From contig ML991793.1 of the NCBI GenBank assembly GCA_010094025.1, positions 308,614 through 372,613 on the forward strand: a stretch of 64,000 nucleotides of DNA, read 5' to 3'. The notes beneath the pieces are model-generated. The model saw only the letters and a list, made by a program, of their open reading frames with translations, ran no database searches and was not told where the DNA came from. Origin of the DNA: Viridothelium virens (lineage: Eukaryota > Ascomycota > Dothideomycetes > Trypetheliales > Trypetheliaceae). The translations under genes and the position numbers were made by a program. Below are positions 10,403 through 22,225 of the stretch, one piece after another (the stretch's first letter is position 1; the number at the start of each line of letters is the position of its first letter).

Positions 10403-13400
10403 CTACCATGTCGATTCGCTGTAGTTTGGTGGAAGATACTTGGCTTTATTGCCCTCGTCCTTGTCCGTCCAATGATACATCATACGGTTCTTCTTGTGCT
10501 CAGTGATGAAATCTTGCAACTTAGAACCCTTGAGCCGCCCAATGGTTTCAATACGTGACAGTTTGCCAATGTTTAGTTCAAGTTGTTTGGCTCGGGAGGC
10601 TGCCAGCAAAGGTCGCGAAGCGTCAGTCATGAAACCGGCGGTGTCAACAATAGTGAAGTCGTTGATGAGAATATCCACTTGTCCGCCTTGGATATCGTCA
10701 GATTTCTCAATCACCAACTCGCTCATGTCAAGCTCTGGATACAGTGTTTGCAGCCAAGCCTGAGCTCGGCGGTATCGTTGGTACTGGGCATGGTATGGAG
10801 TTAAGATACCAATGTCCCGAGGCTTGAGGTCGAGATTCTTCTCCTCTAAGAGACGGCGAACCATGTATATAGCAATACCGACGTTGTACGAGTTGGATTG
10901 ACTCTTGGCTGCGCTCATACGGGTTTCTCCACCTTTGACGTTCAACCAAAGACAGTTTGTATCTTTACCAAACCAGCCTTTCATGAGTTTGGTGAGTTGC
11001 TTGCTGCGTTCCTGCCTCAAAGGATGTGGACCGGTTACGAGTTTACCATCGTACCAAATCGGTGAGATAACATCACAGATGTTAGGATGGAAGCGATTCT
11101 GAACAAACAACTCGATCATAGCGGCTCCGTTTACGATGCAACGTCCCATGAAGGATACCTTAGCGTAGCTGACGAATTGATTCCCGCTGTGCGGAGTCTT
11201 GGTGATGGGGGTGCCTTGTGTCGAATCTCCGCAAAGCAGAATGATTTTGGCATTGACTTGTCCCAGTCCAGAGCACATTCTGACGTCTGTGATGCGACTA
11301 GCTTCATCATAGGCGAGTAGGCGGGTATCTTCGATCGGAAGACGGATTTTGTCTTCCGCCAGGGATGATGGAGTAAGGATGACAGCGTCGGCTCGTCGCA
11401 GGACGTATGCTACAGCCTTTCCTATCTCTTGACTGAGACTAGCCGAATCTTCTTCATCCCAGTCGGGGTCAAGGGCGTAGCGATCATAGAGTTCGCGCAG
11501 GAGTTCGAAGAGTTTTGGTCGAGCGAGGGGGTGGTTGCGGTAGTCTTTCCATCCTGCGACTTTCAAGATCCATGTGCCAATCGCGTGTTCGAGGCTTATC
11601 ACAAGCTTGTCATTGATGCCGAAAAGCTTTCGAGTGCCTCTTTGATATTCATGCAAGATCTGCTGCCCCGCTCGCATTTCCGTGATTGTGCCGACAAGTG
11701 GAATGTGGATATCCGGCTTGTGTTTCGGGCGAAGACGATTGGCCTCTCTCTTCACAATGTCATCCTCAGTCTTGTACGGATAGACTCGTACGATCATCAC
11801 TTCTCGGTGCTTGACGTGCGACTTGACGAAAGCGCTCATCGAGTCCGCGAGGTCGTTAGCCGTTCTATCCATGGGCACGACAATGATAGAGAGCCAGGGA
11901 TTAACAATATCCTTGAGTGCTAAGAAGGCTTTGTTCGTCAACTGCTCGTTTATCCCTCCAGGTGCCGAGGGTCCCAGTGCGCCTTTTTCTTCGACCTTGG
12001 TTGGCCCGGGGATTTCTTTACGTTGTAGTGCCATCAAGGTGACAACAACCTTGAGCACTTCAGACTTCCCAGTACCTGCAAACCCCTTGATAAAGACCCA
12101 GCCGTCGGGAGCTTGGCTGAATTGAATCATAGCATGGTTTTGCTCTTTGTGGAGATGTCCGCCCACTCGGCGGATATCCTCTTTGAGTTGGGACATGTCG
12201 GCAGCAGGCAACTTGTCAGTTGCTGCCCAGAGATTGACGTACGTATTTGGCGTAAGATCATTCCCAAGGATATATTTGTGAATGTGAGGGTAATGCTTCG
12301 TCTTGATCTTATCGTATACGGCTGCAATCGTGTTAATCGTCTGCTTGAATGTCTTCTCCTCGTTCTCGTTCCATGGTCGCAGCCACACCAACTTCGGTCG
12401 AGTTGTCTGGATGGCTCTAAATGCATCCCGGGGTTTCTCGATCTGATCTAAGATTGGCATGTCATCATCTTTGAGATTTGTCCGGTCCCATCCTGCCTCT
12501 CCAAATGGACGGTCGACTTGCAAAACTATATCGTTGGGTCCCGAATATGGAATTGACTCGAGAACCTTGCACTTGTATTTTTGTGCTTCACTTAGATCCC
12601 CATCAAAGAACAGGTCGCACATATCTTCAGGTTTGAGAGTGGTGCGCTGAGATCCGCTCTTGACGATTACGAGGTAGCGTGAGTCTCCAATACTCTTCTT
12701 GGAGGACTGAGAAACTGGTTGAGATTTTTCGTCCGCTGGAATTTCTGTTCCCGGCAAACGAGTCCAAATTGACTTCATTGGTACAGGTTCTCGCAACATG
12801 TTCCGATACTCATGCGCCTCTAACTCGCTATAGACAACGTGGATCAACCATTCCGGTACGTCAGCAAAGAAGGATGGAGCTGGAAATTGCCTCCCATCAG
12901 CACGGTCTTCCTTTTTGGCAAAGTTTCCCTTCTGCACGACAATGATGTTGTCGCCTCCGGTCGGAAAGAACTGCTTGTAAAGTGGCTGCTTGCGTTTCTG
13001 TTGTTCGGCGATTTTGTATTGAAAAGTCTCTACTCTGGATGGAATAGAGCCTCCTCGCGTTAAGAAGATGACCTTGATAGGTCGTCGAACGATAGCGCGG
13101 AGATGTTCAAGCGCTTTATCATGGCAGCCGAAATTGGGATCAGTAGGGAAAACATTGCTCGCATGGATTGAACCATGGGCCTCAAAGCTGATCTCGAAAG
13201 AACCATCGTCAAGATCGTCCTGCAATTCCTGTTCCGAATGACCAGTGTATACAGATTGGTCAAGGTCTTGCATGTCCTCTACTCGACGATACTGAAGCGC
13301 ATCAATATTGCGCGCGGTGAAAGCTAGTATGGCCGTGGACCTGTATTGATCCACCTTTTTATTTGATCCTTGGGGGAGGGAAAATTGGATGTCGATGTTA

Positions 13401-13828
13401 ATGAAGATCTTGGGAATCCAATGGTCATCGAGTTTGATGCAACAAGCAATTTTCTCTTCGAAATTTTGACCTCTGTCGACTTTCGTATTTTCCTTGAGTT
13501 CCTTTTTGGTCTTGAAAACATTGGGTGGTGGAGCACTACCAAGTACCAAGGTAGGGAGCTTCTGTGCGGCTACTATATCGGGGTCTCGAGGCAATTCTAG
13601 AAGGTCAAGGGCCTTAAGCTTGTTCACCATCTCATATTCACGTTCAAAGGTTGTTGTTGCCCATTCGTCTTTCTTGTCAATCTCTTGGATGGACAACAAT
13701 CTCGGAAAGCGAAGCTCTATGTTGTTGGTGGCATTGTAATCGATATTTGCGTTGCCATCGAAGAGTTGCTGACGAACACTATAGGAAGCTGGTGGCGCCT
13801 TCTTGGTTGCGGATGATGATGATGCCAT
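10403..13828 (-). CDS. SF1 helicase-like P-loop NTPase (DNA2/NAM7/Upf1-like), 1141 aa
   Basis: An intronless single open frame. The N-terminal half (about 1-570) matches no domain I can name. The C-terminal half is a superfamily-1 helicase core: Walker A GFAGTGKS near residue 585, Walker B LLAYDEAS near 840 (DEAS in place of the usual DEA[S/A]Q), an RFHPNI block near 910, GILTPYHAQ near 1020, an IQGGQVDILI block near 1047, and a final SRAK block near 1077 that resembles the Upf1-type R-finger motif. Such proteins unwind nucleic acids or remodel RNA-protein complexes, but the substrate cannot be told. The insert between Walker A and B (about 250 residues) is long. The start at 13828 is the first ATG of the frame. 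Confidence 0.85.
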   Translation of the reverse strand: MASSSSATKKAPPASYSVRQQLFDGNANIDYNATNNIELRFPRLLSIQEIDKKDEWATTTFEREYEMVNKLKALDLLELPRDPDIVAAQKLPTLVLGSAPPPNVFKTKKELKENTKVDRGQNFEEKIACCIKLDDHWIPKIFINIDIQFSLPQGSNKKVDQYRSTAILAFTARNIDALQYRRVEDMQDLDQSVYTGHSEQELQDDLDDGSFEISFEAHGSIHASNVFPTDPNFGCHDKALEHLRAIVRRPIKVIFLTRGGSIPSRVETFQYKIAEQQKRKQPLYKQFFPTGGDNIIVVQKGNFAKKEDRADGRQFPAPSFFADVPEWLIHVVYSELEAHEYRNMLREPVPMKSIWTRLPGTEIPADEKSQPVSQSSKKSIGDSRYLVIVKSGSQRTTLKPEDMCDLFFDGDLSEAQKYKCKVLESIPYSGPNDIVLQVDRPFGEAGWDRTNLKDDDMPILDQIEKPRDAFRAIQTTRPKLVWLRPWNENEEKTFKQTINTIAAVYDKIKTKHYPHIHKYILGNDLTPNTYVNLWAATDKLPAADMSQLKEDIRRVGGHLHKEQNHAMIQFSQAPDGWVFIKGFAGTGKSEVLKVVVTLMALQRKEIPGPTKVEEKGALGPSAPGGINEQLTNKAFLALKDIVNPWLSIIVVPMDRTANDLADSMSAFVKSHVKHREVMIVRVYPYKTEDDIVKREANRLRPKHKPDIHIPLVGTITEMRAGQQILHEYQRGTRKLFGINDKLVISLEHAIGTWILKVAGWKDYRNHPLARPKLFELLRELYDRYALDPDWDEEDSASLSQEIGKAVAYVLRRADAVILTPSSLAEDKIRLPIEDTRLLAYDEASRITDVRMCSGLGQVNAKIILLCGDSTQGTPITKTPHSGNQFVSYAKVSFMGRCIVNGAAMIELFVQNRFHPNICDVISPIWYDGKLVTGPHPLRQERSKQLTKLMKGWFGKDTNCLWLNVKGGETRMSAAKSQSNSYNVGIAIYMVRRLLEEKNLDLKPRDIGILTPYHAQYQRYRRAQAWLQTLYPELDMSELVIEKSDDIQGGQVDILINDFTIVDTAGFMTDASRPLLAASRAKQLELNIGKLSRIETIGRLKGSKLQDFITEHKKNRMMYHWTDKDEGNKAKYLPPNYSESTW

Positions 13829-15173
13829 ATTGACTGATCAGAGTTGAAGGTAACAAGAGAGCATTCGAATGTGCTATTGCTTTGCGAAGGTATCTAGAAA
13901 CTTTGCAGGAGTACTGAGAGCCAAAAAGCTGTAGAGCAGGCAAAGCTGAATGGGAAGGTTGAGGAAGAAAGAAGAATGGCAGGTGCGTGGGCGGAGGACT
14001 GTATATATGCTAGCTGCTAGCCGAGAATTGAAAGAGTGGGTCGGATCAAGTGACAAACCCCCGGACGCAAGTGAGTGAGTCAAAGTGGTTGTGAGTGAGA
14101 AGTGAATGAGCCGATATATGAGCACGTGGGGGTGAGATGTATAAGGTAAGTGAGGCAGAAAAATAAGTGGGAAAATAATAAGTATCTCTTCGTCGCAAGA
14201 ACCAAGTCGCGGTCGACTTCACGTGGCTCCAATCTACAATGAAATTTTCATCGCCATGAAGATGGACCTTGGCTTCGATGCCGCCAAGTAGCAATGGTGG
14301 TACGGACATTCGCCTCTCCGGATAGGTTTTGATGCGAGGCGGGAGTTCGAGTTTGAAGACAGCAGACCGACTTTGGCTTTGGCATTGAAAGGATCACTGT
14401 AGTAGCTCCAAGCCGGTCGTACTCTGCAAACGGTAGCCATGCTGAAAGCCTGTTTTCACCGTAGATTAGGCGTCGGACCATGATCTCTACAATTTGGGAG
14501 AGGACTATACGGTCGAGAGCTTGCTGATAGAGTTTATGAAAGACTTTCGGTCGGCCGAACAAAGGGCCGCTGTGCTTCTGGCCGAGGTTGTAGAGAGCTC
14601 GAGGTGCAGAGCTACAGGCAACATTTACGGAGTTGCCCCCGGAGGCAGATTTGCCTGTCTAAAAGCAGTAGGAGGCATGCGGTTGTTCAAAAAGCTAAAG
14701 TACCTAATAGAGCACGTCAAATTTGGCGGAGTGTTAGGTAATCACATCAAAGGAGCCAATGACGCAGTTCAACTGCTGACCTCTTAGAGGTTTTCCCCAT
14801 AACCTGCACAGCCTCCCTACTTGTGAAGTTACGTTTCACAGCCAAGCTATCAAATTGCGGTAATATTCACTGACAGTGTTTGCTACCAGGCATCGGCCGC
14901 AAGTGGTGATGAGGTCACAAGCGTAACCATTGTCCTCTCGATATTCCGTGCACCCCCCCATCGTGATCTCGAGGCGGTGCCATGATATGCAACCAAGTTT
15001 CTTGAATTGATTTCTTGGAATGCACTCCGCAGACCTTGATGACAGCAGATGCTTGTCTCTTTGATTGGGGCCTTCCCAGATCAGAATGCGGCATTTGAGA
15101 TGTAGTCGCATTGGTTTGATATCTTAGCCAGCAGCACTTTTGGTGCCTCTTCAAGTTTCCGAAATACCGGAGT
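13829..15173. other. Intergenic, possible relic only
   Basis: Promoter side of the helicase gene plus about 1 kb of unassigned sequence. Minus-strand frames about 14235-14562 look partly coding (for example FKLELPPRIKTYPERR in one frame), but stops break them and no domain is recognisable. The plus frame 14494-14787 lacks an ATG start. I call no gene here. Confidence 0.45.
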
Positions 15174-16978
15174 TCAGAGGCTCTGCTTTCCTCTGGATTC
15201 AATTGGCAAGGCCGCCATCGCAATGCTGGAAACTACGAAAAGAGCTGCTGCTACCAATATCGGAGCCGAGATGTGAACTTTGCCTATCTGAACGGCGAGA
15301 ACAGGTGCAAGGACACCTGCGATACGATTCAGAAATGAAGCGACACCTGTCCCCGTGCCACGATAGGGTGCTGGAAGCACTTCAGGAGTGTATGCATAGA
15401 GTACGCCGTACATAATATTCTGTGCAGGGTCATATATGTCAGCCGATTATGTCTGCTGACATATATCAAAAGGTATTGACTCACTTGGGTAAAGGACTCA
15501 AGTGAAGACATTGCCGTTTGGAAATTTGAGTTGGACGAAAGCGTGAACAGGTAGAGCAAAATGCCACTGATCAGAGTCGACACAGCCATGGTCCCTTTGC
15601 GACCGAGATACTTCAGATCTACCGTATAGCATGCAAGAATGGCACCAGGGAAGCCAACAATTGCTGTGATTAGTATGTCTCGGTAAGCCACATCAGTGGA
15701 GGTTGGGCCTTCTTCCGGTCCAGCATCGGCATTGGAAAGATATTGGGGGAGGAAGGCATTAAAAAGAGGGAAACCAAGTCCAATTGCAGTCCAGATGAAC
15801 CAAATCAGAGTCACAGTTATCCCTAATTTCCAAGTTCCAAAAAGTGGCGCTAGCCGTTGAGTCGAGAATTTGCTCAGATTCCGCCTGGCTATATCTAGAA
15901 AGCCCGGCCTCTTGATACCGACGGCATTCAAGTCCTTCTTATGATCTCTGACGCTCAGAAGGCGTTCTTCCGTTAATGAGGTTTCAGTGCCGTTGTAGGC
16001 AGCTATTCCGCGGACGACATCGACTGCCTCACGCAATCGGCCGTGTGAAACTAAGAATTTGGGGGACTCGTAAAGTTTGAAGAGGAAGAAGCGGCAGATA
16101 AACATGGTGAACGTAATGGCGCCAAGAGTTATGATCGTGTATCGCCACCCCATGTTATTAGCTCTTGAGCAACATGGTTCTTCTCCTCCAGTGGCCGCAC
16201 AAGTTTTCAGATCGGTGGCGCACGAATAATTTGGAATCAATGCCCAGCCCACCAGAGACGACAGAAGTTGGCCAAGCGGCCACCAAACAGAGAGAAGAGT
16301 CAACAAGTTCCCAGATGAAGAGGGCAAAAATTCCAGAAACAAGGCTCCGTCAACCGGTAGATTGCCACCAACACCAAATCCCATTAATGCGTATCCCAAG
16401 TTTACTGTGGTCCAATTGGGGGCAAACCCTGATATGAACCCGAAGATACCGGCAATCATAAGCGTGAAATTAAATGCCCTTTTTCTTCCAATCACGTCGG
16501 ATGCAACGCCCCAAAAGCTCGCCCCGAAAGATAGACCAATATACGTAGCCATAGTCGTGTAACGAATCGTGTTAGTGTCTATTCCGAACTCTACCGAAAG
16601 CTGCGGAAGAGTAAGAGCAACGCCCTGCATCCAAATATTGTCGGCAAGCCATCCGAAACCGCAAAGTATGAAAAGACGCCATTGATATTTGCCCATACCA
16701 ATATCTTGAATGGCTTTGTTGATGATCTTCGATCTCCGGTCGTAAGTGGACTCTCCGGAAGAGACTGCCTCCTCGTCGCCCGTCTGTAACTTTGCATCCT
16801 CTGAAGACCGGTCGTCGTCCTCAAGACCATCAAGACTATCTGTGTCGTTCTGATGCTGACTTCGGGATCCTTCCTCCTCTACAGAGAACCACGTTTCGCT
16901 TTCTTGCAAGGGCACGGCCTCCTCCGGACCAGATCCCGATCGTTCGTGCCTTTTGAAAGGCCTGAGGAGGAACGACAT
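15174..16978 (-). CDS. MFS transporter, SVOP/sugar-porter type, 579 aa
   Basis: Proton-coupled or facilitative membrane transporter. Exons 16978-15485 and 15419-15174 join in phase 0. The N-terminal 100 residues are cytosolic, acidic and Ser-rich. The twelve-helix body follows, with the MFS signature between TM2 and TM3 (GVASDVIGRKRAF) and an early FILCGFGWLADNIWMQ helix, as in synaptic-vesicle-2-like fungal carriers. The second exon carries TEVLP-type TPEVLPAPYRGTG and the last two helices. The substrate is unknown; homologues move organic acids, sugars or aromatic compounds. Its start is divergent from slx9 (442 bp apart). It lies about 2 kb from the hydrolase-fusion gene, so a supply role is possible but not shown. 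Confidence 0.9.
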
Positions 16979-17420
16979 ATTATCTCCACATCCAGCAATT
17001 AAGACGATATCGCACTGGAAGATTGGTTGGGTGGCGGACGATGACTGATGTGAATTGGCAAAGCTGAGACGTGCTCGGTCACAAAACGAACGTCCGTCAT
17101 TGGTGAGACTTCAAGATAACTTTGCAACTGAATTAAGTCAAACCTCACGTGACAGGGGATGCATGCGATGCCAATGCGATTCTTTCCAATGATTAGAGAA
17201 TAAGAGCGCGCTTGCATACCTGAGGTACCTAGTATGTAGGTAGCTAGCTATGCAAACTGCAGGGACTGGGAGGGGTGCTTCGCTTCAGAAAGAGTCGGAT
17301 CGGTTCCATGTCTCGATGTTGCTGACAAAGGACATCTCTCGCTTAACCTTCCTCACGAACAGGATTGGTTGTTATTTCCTGCCGTACTCTCTGATAATTT
17401 GGCCTCAGTAATTTTCGATC

Positions 17421-18003
17421 ATGGTATGTTTGAAAGTCGGAGCGACCATTTTTTTCAGTTGCTAAAGTTGCAAAGGCCCCAATTCGTCCTCAATCTCAAC
17501 GACGTACATTGAAGACCAGTAGTCAACGTGAACACGTTCATCGACCCACCAAATCTGACGATTCAGCCTTCGCCTCGTCTAAGAAGGACAAACGGCTCAT
17601 TAAACACTCGGCCCTAGTCAATAGGATCCAGAAACAGAGCTTCAGAGCTCAAAGAAAACGAAGGAGACCAAACAAGAAGCTTGTTACCACACTAGAGTCA
17701 CTAGCAGACGCTTTACCAGACGTAGACCAGGAGGCTGCTACAGAGGCTGCCAGGATTTCATCCGAGCAGGCGAACGTTAGACGCAAGGCCTTGCTGAGCC
17801 GACCTGGGCTGCAAAAGTGCAAGGAGAAAACCAATAAAGAGGAACGGGAGCGGTTCAGTCAGAACCTCGCGCAGATGATTGGCAGCAAAGCTACAACTCC
17901 AGGTACAGAGATCGGCTCGACGCCCAATTTGGTAACTAAGCCAGTTGATCGATGGGCTCTGCTGCGAGAGCACATAATGCAGAACGTTGAGAAGATCCCT
18001 TGA
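17421..18003 (+). CDS. slx9: SLX9-like ribosome biogenesis protein, 176 aa
   Basis: Small basic nucleolar protein associated with 40S pre-ribosome maturation and export in yeast. The best model has a 3-nt first exon (17421-17423, just ATG), a 52-nt intron starting GTATGT and ending CAAAG, and exon 2 at 17476-18003. This gives an N-terminus MAPIRPQSQRRTLK that continues the open frame without a stop. Using the nearer CAG (17456-17458) instead puts exon 2 out of frame. The body has Lys/Arg-rich blocks (KKDKRLIKHSALVNRI, RAQRKRRRPNKK), a helical middle with LADALPD, and a C-terminal FSQNLAQM segment, all features of the SLX9 family. The family call rests on this pattern and length. Confidence 0.8.
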
Positions 18004-18975
18004 GTGGCAAAGGACTTCGTCTTCCCCATTCGCCAGCTATCTCAAGACGCTGGAAGCACAGAAAGATTGCGCATAACGACTGAAGAACTCCCCTGACCCA
18101 ATTTTGAGGCAGGCAGCAACCACATCGTATCGAGTTTCCACACTAAGATATGATAAGAAGCACGAAAATATTGTTCTCTGGTTCAGGTAGAGCTTACTTT
18201 CGAAATAGTTGAAAGACCTTCTCCCTGAATAGACGGGATCTCTTAAGACGTCGGAAAAGTCAATTGTCCGGGGCAAAAAGCTTCTCGACTTGTCTAAGTC
18301 AAAGATTGTGTACGTCTGTATTGAAGGAAAGCTAGTAGGTTGAAAGTACGCTGGTGGAGCACCATTAAGCCATTCATAATTTCCTTCATTCTTTCATAAA
18401 CTCACGTCATCGACGAGCTTGAGCTATTCCGCAAAAGTTAGAACTAAATGCTGGAAGAATTCCCCCGTATCGTGCCGTTTCGCAGGTCGGAGGCAGCGCG
18501 GCCGTAACCCCAAACTATTCCTGTACCACAGCTTTACCTAGCTGAGGTACCCCACACTTTCCGTTCCCCGCAATATGAAGCTAGGTACTTAGGTACTTAC
18601 AGGGAGGCGACATAGATCGATGACAATTATTGACCTCTTCCCCTTGAAGCGACTACTGCTCATGGCTTGCAATGCGGCCGGCTTGCTCCATTGACTATGT
18701 GGCCGTAGGGAAGCCTCTTGCTAATTGAACTCGAGGTGTGAATGCATCAGATTATTCTCCGCTTCCCAGCCAGTTTGGCAGAGACGGATGCGTATTCCGG
18801 GACATCGGAAGGTGCCCTTTACTTTCGAGCAGGGAGATGGTAGAAGGATGCAGATCATCTCTCCCCGCTCTGCGGAATTGAACCGGCATTGAGAGCTCAA
18901 AGATGAGGGCCTCCTCAGAACTTTCCTATCTTTCCTATCTCGCAAGCTACAGCTCCTACTTTCAGTACGATAGCT
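18004..18975. other. Intergenic, promoter of the hydrolase fusion
   Basis: No gene recognised. Around 18538-18605 there are several AGGTAC/GTACCT-type short palindromes. The stretch serves as 3' flank of slx9 and promoter of the gene at 18976. Confidence 0.5.
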
Positions 18976-21900
18976 ATGGCGCCTGGATTGTTGCAGACAA
19001 TCGGCACTGATAATCTGATCAATGGCACGAATGGCGCCGTAAAGGCAAACGGCCTCACGAACTCACGCAAAAGATTTCCGCATGAAGACGTGCATTTTGA
19101 TTCCTCCCTGAAACCCAAGAACTACCAAATCAAGGGCACATCTCCAGACTCCAAGATACTCTTCAAAGATGTCAACATTCTAGACAGCACGGGCAAGGAG
19201 CCATATCGAGGTGACGTCTTCATTCAAGGTAGCTCCCTGCAATCCAAAATCCGATGCACAGACTAAGAATCTCCAGGCGAACGCATCCGCTACGTCGGCC
19301 ATGTCCCCGATATTAACTCCCTCACAAACGATGTCACTGTCCGCATCATTCAAGGCCGTGGCCGCACACTCATGTCTGGTCTTGGCGACGCCCACACGCA
19401 CTTCAGCTGGAACGAAGGAGACCTGGGCCACCTCGGCGAGCTTGGCGTCGAAGAGCACACGCTCCTCACCGCACGCAGTGCCCAAACCTACCTCGACAGC
19501 GGCTACACCATGTGCTACGGCGCCGCGTCTGCGAAAAGCCGGCTCGACTGCGTGATCCGCGACGCGATCAACGAGGGCCAGCTGCCGGGACCGCGATATC
19601 TGGCCAATGGCAAGGAGATGGCCGTTCCTGATGGGGAGCTCGTGGCTGGGATCACGGCATTTGCGAAGGGTCCGTTGGAGATGCGGGAGACGATCAGACA
19701 CCATATCGATATCGGAGTGGATCAGATCAAGTTGAGTATGAGTGGGGAGGAGATCACAGAGGTGCGCAGCGCGCAGGATTGTTACTTCAGTGATGAAGAG
19801 ACGGCGGCGTGTGTGGATGAGGCGCACCGAAGAGGGGTGCGGCTATGTGCACATGCGAGGGCAAGGGATAGCGTCAAGATGTGCATTAACCATGGCGTGG
19901 ACGTAATCTATCATGCGAGTTGGATTGATGAGGAGGGGATGGAGATGTTGGAGAAGAACAAGCACAAGCATATAGTGGCCCCCGGCATCAATTGGCTCAT
20001 CGCGACGTTGTATGAGGCGGGATCCTTCGGTTATTCGTTCTCGAAGGCGGAGCAGGTGGGATATAAAAAGGAGTTGGACGCTGCGATCAAGGGTCTGACC
20101 GAGATGCATAGAAGAGGTATTTGCGTTCTTCCAGGGGGAGACTACGGATTTAAATGGACAAAACACGGGACGTATGCGCGGGACTTAGAGCATTTCGTCA
20201 AACTTCTGGAATTCAGCCCTCTCGAAAGCGTGGTTGCTGCCACCGCCGGGGTCGCAAAATTGTTTATGCGAGAGGATGAGCTAGGCAAGATCTTACCTGG
20301 TTATTTTGCTGACTGTATCCTGGTGGATGGGAATCCCCTGGAAGATATTTCTATATTGCAAGATCACGATAAGTTGAACGCAATCATCATCAACGGACGG
20401 ATCCATAAACTTTCTCACAAAGAACTTCTACGAGACCAACCTCAGCTAGTTATGGCAGAGAAAGAGCCAGGTCTCACAAATTTTGTGGCCTACAAACTTC
20501 CTGATGGTACTAAACGGACACGAATCGGACATCTGGACCATGCCTCAAACAAAATCACCCCTCTAGCCTTTTCGTCTGGCACTCCCATATCAAGCATGCA
20601 CGAAGTCTTTGCTGTGGACTATAGTTCTCTCCGTCCAGCAGGGGATGCCCTCAACAAAGATGCAATCAAACTACTTGCCCCAATTACCGGTCGTGATGTC
20701 CTGGCAGTTGGCAAGAACTATTCCGAGCATGCCAAAGAGTTCAACAAGTCCGGATACGACGCTTCGGATAACGTCGACATGCCATCTCATCCCGTCATCT
20801 TCACAAAACGAAGTACCTCTATAATTGCCCATGAGGACGAGATCCTGGCGCATCCCGAGTTCACCTCTACGCTGGATTACGAGGGCGAAATTGGGGTCAT
20901 CATTGGGAAGTCAGGATTCCGGATTGGAGAAGCTGAAGCTGATGATTACGTGTGGGGGTACACGATTGTTAATGATTTGACTGCCCGCGAGCGGCAAAAA
21001 GAACACAAGCAGTTCTACATAGGGAAGAGCGCTGATACTTTCTGCCCGATGGGACCGATCGCGGTGCCGAGACAGGCATTGCCGAAGGTTTTAGAAGTGC
21101 AGACCCGAGTGAATGGGGAGTTGAGACAAAAAGGCACAACCGAGGACTTGATTTTCTCAGTGCCAAAACTAATTCAAACACTTTCAGAAAGTCAGACCTT
21201 AAGGCCGGGAGATGTGATAGCCACTGGTACACCAGCTGGGGTGGGCTTCGGGCTTGACCCACCGAAGTTCTTAAGACCCGGGGATATCGTTGAGATTTCA
21301 GTCTCTGGATTGGGGACCCTTCGTAACAGAATTGCGTATCCATCCTCGGAGAACCAAGTCACAAAGCAATTGGCTGAAACGTCACCAATTCCTATCAATA
21401 ATCTATCCATTACAAACGGTGGGCTGGGGCTGACGCAAGTTGGCGACAAGAAGCTCAATGTGCGGACAATGGGCTCTGGCGATCCCATTTTTTTCGTGCA
21501 TGGTCTTGGTGGTACGACAACGTATTACGAGCCGCTGATCACCGCTGCGGAATTGGCTACAAAAAAGAAGTGTATCTTGTATGACCTTGAGGGACATGGC
21601 CTATCTCCGACGAAGGCAACGTCAGTGATCACCATTCAGTCATTGGCAGATGATCTTCTCAACCTCTTCAACCACGCCGACTTTAAAGCCCAATCCGCAG
21701 TCATAATTGCTCATTCTATGGGCTGTCTAGTTGCCGAGACATTTGCTATCCAGAACCCCCATCTTGTTCGGCAGCTCATACTAATCGGCCCACCTCCTTC
21801 GCCTTTACCTGCGGCCGCAGGTGAAGGTTGCATCAAGCGAGCAGCTGCAGTCCGTGCAGGCGGTATGTCCGCAGTGGCATCGACCGTCGTTGCCGGGGGC

Positions 21901-22221
21901 ACCTCAGAGAAAACCAAATCTAGCAATCCACTTGCTGTTGCGGCAGTGCACCAAAGCTTATTAGCGCAAGATCCAGAGGGATATGCAAAGGGGTGCACAG
22001 CGCTTGCCAGCTCTGCGCAGAGCGTCATTGACGCCGAGAAGATTGAATGCCCGACCTTGGTTGTAACAGGCGACGAAGACAAGATTTCGCCAAAAACTCA
22101 TGTCGAGGCTATGACTGGTAAATTCCGCGATGGTAAATCTGTCATCCTACATGGTGTAGGCCACTGGCATGCCTTTGAAGAAGTAAATGGGTTAAGCACC
22201 GCCATTCAGAACTTCTTGTAA
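18976..22221 (+). CDS. Trifunctional fusion: amidohydrolase + fumarylacetoacetate-hydrolase domain + alpha/beta hydrolase, 1065 aa
   Basis: Exons 18976-19228 and 19277-22221 join in frame (split Gly codon). Residues about 50-455 form a metal-dependent amidohydrolase: HTH at 124-126 (GDAHTHFSW), a candidate Lys in DQIKLSMSG, His in CAHARA and YHASW, Asp in LPGGDYG. Residues about 475-790 form a FAH-family domain: GKNYSEHAKE near 562, the metal-binding acidic motif DYEGEIGVI near 617, and CPMGP and GTPAGVG further on. Residues about 800-1065 form an alpha/beta hydrolase: oxyanion motif FVHGLGG near 823, nucleophile in AHSMGCL near 896, Asp in GDEDK near 1016, His in GVGHWHAF near 1045. All three catalytic sets look complete. 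No signal peptide is present, so it is probably cytosolic. A chain of ring-opening or amide, C-C bond and ester/lactone hydrolysis is inferred; the substrate is unknown. Confidence 0.93.
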
Positions 22222-22225
22222 TGTC

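Noticed and set aside
19180-19827. Minus-strand 215-codon open frame opposite the hydrolase fusion
   Set aside because: Antisense to the amidohydrolase domain whose catalytic motifs are clear; composition effect.
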